Assembly (NCBI GenBank): GCA_000402515.1 | Contig: AQRL01000020.1 | Coordinates: forward strand, 1-28,628 | Source of the DNA: Nanoarchaeota archaeon SCGC AAA011-G17 | GTDB lineage: Archaea; Nanobdellota; Nanobdellia; SCGC-AAA011-G17 | DNA length: 28,628 nt | Direction of reading: 5' to 3' | Shown: piece by piece, positions 25,411 to 28,628 of the stretch | Layout of the letters: every line of letters starts with the position of its first letter | Position numbering within the stretch: position 1 is the first letter of the stretch | The notes under the pieces: model-generated | The model's input: only the letters and a program-made list of their open reading frames with translations | Told to the model about the DNA's origin: nothing | Databases searched by the model: none | Translations under genes and position numbers: made by a program

Positions 25411-25869
25411 ATGAAAAAAACAATAATAGTAGTGATAATACTAGCTATAATAGGAATATTTTTCCTGCAAAATTCAATAACAGGAAATGCAGTAGCCAAA
25501 GAGGAGATTACAGTCTTTAAGTCGTCTACATGCGGGTGCTGCACTAATTATATCCCATATTTGAAACAGCTTGGAAGGTTTAATGTTAAGACTATTGATA
25601 GTGATGATATGAATCACATTAAAGATAAGTTTGGGGTTCCAGCATCTATGGAAAGCTGTCATACAACCATGATAGGAAATTATTTTGTAGAGGGGCATGT
25701 TCCAATGAAGGTAATTGAAAAATTGTTAGAAGAGCAGCCAGACATAAAGGGGATAGCCTTGCCGGGAATGCCTGCAGGCTCGCCAGGAATGCCTGGTCCT
25801 AAAACCGAGCAATTCATAGTTTACGCCATACAAAAAGACGGAACACAGTCAGAATTTATGAGGTTATAA
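25411..25869 (+). CDS. DUF411 family extracytoplasmic metal/thiol protein
   Basis: The 152-residue protein has an N-terminal anchor (about 3-20) followed by TGNAV. The thioredoxin-like DUF411 domain then carries CGCC (C41, C43, C44) near the first strand and ESCHT (C83, H84). The family is often found near copper-handling genes and is thought to bind metal through these residues. The Pro/Gly/Met-rich stretch near 118-134 (GMPAGSPGMPG) may also bind soft metals. An AAGGAG ribosome site lies 8 nt before the ATG. Its last base is the first base of the next gene. Confidence 0.88.
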   Translation: MKKTIIVVIILAIIGIFFLQNSITGNAVAKEEITVFKSSTCGCCTNYIPYLKQLGRFNVKTIDSDDMNHIKDKFGVPASMESCHTTMIGNYFVEGHVPMKVIEKLLEEQPDIKGIALPGMPAGSPGMPGPKTEQFIVYAIQKDGTQSEFMRL

Positions 25870-26273
25870 TGAAAAATAAAAAATATCTTTTTTGGATAGT
25901 GATTATTTTGGTTATAGCTATTATTTATTTTGTTAGCTCTTCATCCGCAAGGGTTAATTTAATCAAGCCAGATGAATTTGAAAATATGAAATCCACTGGA
26001 GATGTATTTGTTTTAAACACACATACACCTTATCAGGGAGAGATAGAAGGCACGGATTTGATTATAGAAGACTGGCAGAATATTGCTCTGTACAAAGACA
26101 AGCTTCCGCAGGACAAGAACAAAAAAATTTTAGTTTATTGTAAGACTGGCAGAATGTCTTCTAGCGCATCACAGCAGCTTATTGATTTGGGATATAAAAA
26201 TGTCTATGATCTTGAAGGTGGGATGGATGCATGGTCAGAAAATGGAAAAAAATTAATATCCAAGGAGAATTAA
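25869..26273 (+). CDS. Membrane-anchored rhodanese-like protein
   Basis: After a signal anchor (about 5-23), the outside part is a rhodanese domain of about 105 residues. It has PDEFENM, VLNTHTPYQGEIEGT, and the active-site loop VYCKTGRMSS with the sulfur-carrying cysteine C91, ending in LEGGMDAW. Rhodaneses move sulfane sulfur between thiols. An active loop on the outside of the cell suggests sulfur transfer or thiol chemistry with its neighbours. It overlaps the preceding gene by 1 nt. Confidence 0.9.
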   Translation: MKNKKYLFWIVIILVIAIIYFVSSSSARVNLIKPDEFENMKSTGDVFVLNTHTPYQGEIEGTDLIIEDWQNIALYKDKLPQDKNKKILVYCKTGRMSSSASQQLIDLGYKNVYDLEGGMDAWSENGKKLISKEN

Positions 26274-26275
26274 AC

Positions 26276-26815
26276 ATGAAAAAGAAAATTTTTATTTTAC
26301 TGGCAGTTTTTGTATTTTTGATAAATCTGCCTAGCGTGCTTGCTCACTGTCCATTATGCACAGCTGCTGCAGGAACAGGAGTTTTATTTACAAGGGCATA
26401 TGGTGTAGATGATACTATTGCTGGGCTATTCCTTGGGGCAGCCATAATCTCCTCAGCACTCTGGTTTAACAAATGGCTGAAGAAGAGAATAAACTTTAAA
26501 TTTCAAGAAGCACTAATTGTAATTATCTCATTTTTATTATTTGCTGTTCCATTTTACACAACAGGGCTGATAACAGATGCTACCATGGTAAAACTGATGC
26601 CCGAACATCACTCTATTTTTGGTCTTGGTGTTTTTGGCATAGATAAGCTGCTTTTTGGGATGATTATAGGCAGTTTGGCTGTTTGGGGTGCTTTTATCTT
26701 GAATGAGGCTATAAAAAAGACTAAAGGTAAAGTATTGTACAAATATCAGGGAATGTCTTTTATGCTGATAGTATTAGCTGTTTTATCATTGGTATTCTGG
26801 ATAATAACAAAATGA
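26276..26815 (+). CDS. Multi-pass membrane protein with a CPLC motif
   Basis: I start it at 26276 (AAGGAG ribosome site 10-15 nt upstream) rather than at an in-frame ATG inside the rhodanese gene. An N-terminal hydrophobic segment (about 3-21) resembles a signal and is followed by HCPLCTAAAG. The CPLC then lies on the outside. Four further spans follow at about 37-60, 73-92, 115-140 and 155-178. EHHS near 112 adds His residues. The CxxC next to a membrane suggests a thiol relay or metal entry site. No family is recognised with confidence. Confidence 0.8.
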   Translation: MKKKIFILLAVFVFLINLPSVLAHCPLCTAAAGTGVLFTRAYGVDDTIAGLFLGAAIISSALWFNKWLKKRINFKFQEALIVIISFLLFAVPFYTTGLITDATMVKLMPEHHSIFGLGVFGIDKLLFGMIIGSLAVWGAFILNEAIKKTKGKVLYKYQGMSFMLIVLAVLSLVFWIITK

Positions 26816-27291
26816 AAACTGAAAATTTTATTAAGCAGATAGATGAAATCAAAGGGAAAACCAGTCTAGATTTATCTATAGGTGAAGACCTCAGCATTGC
26901 CTTAATGAATCTGATTAGTCTAGAAGAGCATTTTTCTTTCAGTTTTATGAAGACCTCACAAAAACAATATCTTGAGATGCTGGAGCAAGTCAGAGAGCTA
27001 AGAAAAAAACTATTAAAGAAAATAGTAAAAGAAAATGAAGCAGAAAACTGGTGCATAAGCAAGCATCTGCTTGCTGTTTCTATGAGATTGATGGAAGTAG
27101 GGACCAAATATCTGCATGATAATAAGAAAAAAGAAGCAGAGGAATCATTTATTGAGGCATTTAATATTTATAGCTTATTCTGGGCAATGAATGGTGCTGT
27201 AAAATTAGAGCATAAGGAAATTATTGCAGAAACCAAACTGTCAAAAATCTCGCAGTTATTAAAGAAAGTATTGGATTGCTGTAAAGAATGA
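26812..27291 (+). CDS. Cytosolic helical protein of the operon
   Basis: This 159-residue protein, with no signal, appears all-helical and charged. It has EEHFSFSFMKTS near 38-49, WCISKHLLA near 79-87 and a terminal DCCKE. It resembles a four-helix bundle, perhaps a regulator or adaptor facing the membrane proteins. It overlaps the neighbours by 4 nt on both sides, so it is translationally coupled. It is the only gene of this operon without a membrane segment. No function is recognised. Confidence 0.72.
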   Translation: MKTENFIKQIDEIKGKTSLDLSIGEDLSIALMNLISLEEHFSFSFMKTSQKQYLEMLEQVRELRKKLLKKIVKENEAENWCISKHLLAVSMRLMEVGTKYLHDNKKKEAEESFIEAFNIYSLFWAMNGAVKLEHKEIIAETKLSKISQLLKKVLDCCKE

Positions 27292-27713
27292 ATATAAAAA
27301 ATAGAATAATAAGAAATAGTGTACTTGGGATTTTGATAGTTATAACCATAAATTTTTTTGTTCTTTATTCTCTCAACTTTCCTCAGATGGCTCTCTTCCA
27401 GATAAAAAAATATCTAATCCTATTAATTTTACTTGTTCTGGGATTTGGAGTGCAGATTGGACTATATACCTATCTAAAACATAAAAATATGATATGCTCT
27501 GCAACAATGGCAGCCAGCGGGGGCATATCTTCAGCAAGCATGATATTGTGCTGTAGCCATTATATTGTGAATATTATTCCCTTTGTTAGTATATCATTAG
27601 CTAATTTTTTGACAAAATACACCCTTCAATTATTGTTATTTGGAATACTGTCTAATCTTATCGGTATTTTAATGATGATAATAAAGATAAAAAAAAATGA
27701 AAGAGAAAAATAA
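27288..27713 (+). CDS. Four-span membrane protein with a CCSH motif
   Basis: The 141-residue protein has four hydrophobic spans (about 11-30, 40-60, 75-100, 110-133). C70 lies just before the third. Near the third are the sequences ATMAASGGISSASM and LCCSHYIVNIIPF, a CC-x-H motif in or next to the membrane. This resembles small metal transport or MerC-like proteins in layout, but I cannot assign a family. It overlaps the next gene by 17 nt. Confidence 0.72.
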   Translation: MNIKNRIIRNSVLGILIVITINFFVLYSLNFPQMALFQIKKYLILLILLVLGFGVQIGLYTYLKHKNMICSATMAASGGISSASMILCCSHYIVNIIPFVSISLANFLTKYTLQLLLFGILSNLIGILMMIIKIKKNEREK

Positions 27714-27939
27714 AAAAAGGATTTTTATATTAGTTATTATTTTTTTGATAATACCAATTATTTCATTTGGTTATATAAAATTATCAAGATATTCTGTATT
27801 ATCAATAGAAAAATGTGAAAATTTAAATACTGATGATTGCTGGCACGCATTAGCCCATCAAACATTAAACTCAAATTTTTGTAATAATATTATTAATAAT
27901 GAGACAAAAGAACATTGCTTTGAGCATATTCCAAAATAA
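27697..27939 (+). CDS. Small secreted or anchored Cys/His protein
   Basis: The 80-residue protein has a basic N-terminus and one hydrophobic segment (about 9-27). The outside part has C40, C48 with W-H next to it, HALAHQ, C62 and C73, ending in EHIPK. The spacing follows a short repeat pattern (C-x7-DDCWHALA, then FC-x-NII, then HC) seen in several archaeal surface proteins. It may be stabilised by disulfides or bind metal. Confidence 0.7.
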   Translation: MKEKNKKRIFILVIIFLIIPIISFGYIKLSRYSVLSIEKCENLNTDDCWHALAHQTLNSNFCNNIINNETKEHCFEHIPK

Positions 27940-27942
27940 AAA

Positions 27943-28155
27943 ATGGTAACACTAATATTAGGAAAAACACTAATCTTTTGGAGCGGTATTTTAGCTGTGC
28001 TATCTTTTACAATGATGTTATCAACATGCTCATGCATAGTTAAAAAAAGTTTTGGAGCAAAAATGCACAAGTACTTTGTTACTCTAACACTAATCTTAGT
28101 AATAATTCATGTTAGTTTAGCTTTACTCTCATCATTATTTAATATATGGGTATAA
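27943..28155 (+). CDS. Two-span protein with a His pair, possibly haem-binding
   Basis: The 70-residue protein has two hydrophobic helices (about 3-25 and 43-66) joined by a short loop with C29 and C31. H42 and H56 lie 14 residues apart, at the start and middle of the second helix. This spacing is typical of His residues that bind haem in b-type membrane proteins, but one pair on a single helix could also serve another metal. It starts 3 nt after the preceding stop. Confidence 0.65.
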   Translation: MVTLILGKTLIFWSGILAVLSFTMMLSTCSCIVKKSFGAKMHKYFVTLTLILVIIHVSLALLSSLFNIWV

Positions 28156-28186
28156 AATGAATAAAAAAATTAGGAGGTAAACATTT

Positions 28187-28396
28187 ATGAACACAAAAAT
28201 AATATTATACATTTTGATTGGATTGGTAATATTAAGCCTCATTATAGCAACATTCTTCCCAGGAATGATTCAGGCTTGGAGGGATTCTGGGAAATCTGGA
28301 GAGGATATTTGTAAACATAGTCCTGGATATACCGAAGAGGCTTGGAGAGAGCATATGAGCCATCACCCAGACATATATAAAGACTGTTTGACGTAA
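28187..28396 (+). CDS. Small anchored protein with a CxH...HMSHH...C motif
   Basis: The 69-residue protein has one N-terminal span (about 4-24) and a polar outside domain. Key ligands are C42 and H44, then H56, H59 and H60, then C67. Such a Cys/His set probably binds a metal ion. A strong AGGAGG ribosome site lies 10-15 nt before the ATG. This is the last gene of the operon, and AT-rich DNA follows. Confidence 0.72.
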   Translation: MNTKIILYILIGLVILSLIIATFFPGMIQAWRDSGKSGEDICKHSPGYTEEAWREHMSHHPDIYKDCLT

Positions 28397-28474
28397 ATCA
28401 AATATTCACATAATATATAGTATCTCCGAAAACAAATGAGTTCTAAATAGTGGTGTCAAAGGGTATTTAAAGTA
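28397..28474. other. Spacer between the operon and the transposon-type gene
   Basis: This region holds no gene. AGTATCTCCGAA at 28420-28431 is an inverted match to a 12-nt word at 54-65 of the window. A TATA-like TATTTAAAG lies at 28464-28472. Confidence 0.3.
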
Positions 28475-28493
28475 GTATATCCATTGGATATAC
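28475..28493. promoter_or_regulatory. Inverted repeat immediately before the DUF2080 start
   Basis: GTATATCC and GGATATAC are perfectly inverted around a 3-nt spacer (ATT). The right arm abuts the ATG at 28494. It could be an operator or a hairpin that hides the start codon. Confidence 0.45.
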
Positions 28494-28628
28494 ATGAAGA
28501 AAATAAAAAATAGACTAATTTTAGAGAATGTTAAGATGTATTTTGAGAAGAAAATAACTAGATTTGGCAATAGTGCAAAAATTGATTGTCCAAAAAAGTT
28601 TATCGGAAAGAAGGCAATTATAGTGATA
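28494..28628 (+). CDS. DUF2080 family transposon-associated protein (5' part)
   Basis: Only the first 45 residues are in the window. After a basic start, KKITRFGNSAKIDCPKKFIG near residues 19-38 matches the DUF2080 pattern (FGNSAKI, then pKxyiGkk). This family is encoded next to transposase genes in archaeal insertion sequences and folds like an AbrB/SpoVT-type or related DNA-binding domain. It suggests that an insertion sequence continues past the window edge. The transposase itself is not visible here. Confidence 0.75.
   Translation, partial: MKKIKNRLILENVKMYFEKKITRFGNSAKIDCPKKFIGKKAIIVI

Overview
This AT-rich, tightly packed window comes from an archaeon. The evidence is a ribosomal and RNA polymerase cluster of archaeal type (S27ae, S24e, Spt4, RpoE1 and a PIN protein), many TATA boxes about 26 nt upstream of ATG codons (leaderless transcripts), and a tRNA-His with an encoded G-1. 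Small membrane proteins, bacterial-type gyrase, ScpA, tandem-Lrp and CxxC-x17-CxxC proteins suggest a DPANN lineage such as Woesearchaeota or Pacearchaeota. That placement is inference and no marker tree was run.

Layout. 112-2210: a four-gene overlapping operon of two related helical proteins, a MinD/ParA ATPase and a zinc-ribbon protein. 2277-4705: a nucleotidyltransferase/HEPN-like pair behind a perfect palindrome, then WYL-like, DUF2283 and Rossmann/SLOG-like proteins. 4702-6664: a nucleoside phosphorylase, a HAD phosphatase and an unknown protein. 6830-9221: a LAGLIDADG endonuclease gene whose 3' end runs into an intact tRNA-His gene, followed 13 nt later by histidyl-tRNA synthetase. 9214-11927: membrane proteins, ScpA, and a gene with a very stable UUCG hairpin upstream. 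11928-13691 (minus strand): PIN, RpoE1, a 31-residue Cys/His peptide, Spt4, S24e and S27ae. 13732-15557: a tandem Lrp-like regulator and two unknown genes.

15729-22266 holds gyrB and gyrA with a putative HExxH metalloprotease gene wedged between them. GyrB carries a 512-residue intein that splits the catalytic acidic triad of the TOPRIM domain. Beyond them are an RGD-repeat zinc protein and, on the minus strand, a TATA-driven, strongly folded region of about 224 nt that is probably an unassigned non-coding RNA. A membrane winged-helix protein and a Nudix hydrolase follow.

The most unusual region is 24120-28396: a palindrome and TATA box, then eleven genes in one direction with almost no gaps. 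All but one encode membrane-anchored or secreted proteins, most of them rich in Cys or Cys/His. Three consecutive proteins end in nearly the same tail (GGxMVGGC or GGMVGGC), and two of them look like a recent tandem duplication. With a DUF411 protein, a membrane-anchored rhodanese, a CPLC multi-pass protein and several small Cys/His proteins, this looks like an extracytoplasmic metal or thiol/sulfur handling system. I cannot match it to a characterised system. The window ends in the start of a DUF2080 (transposon-associated) gene.
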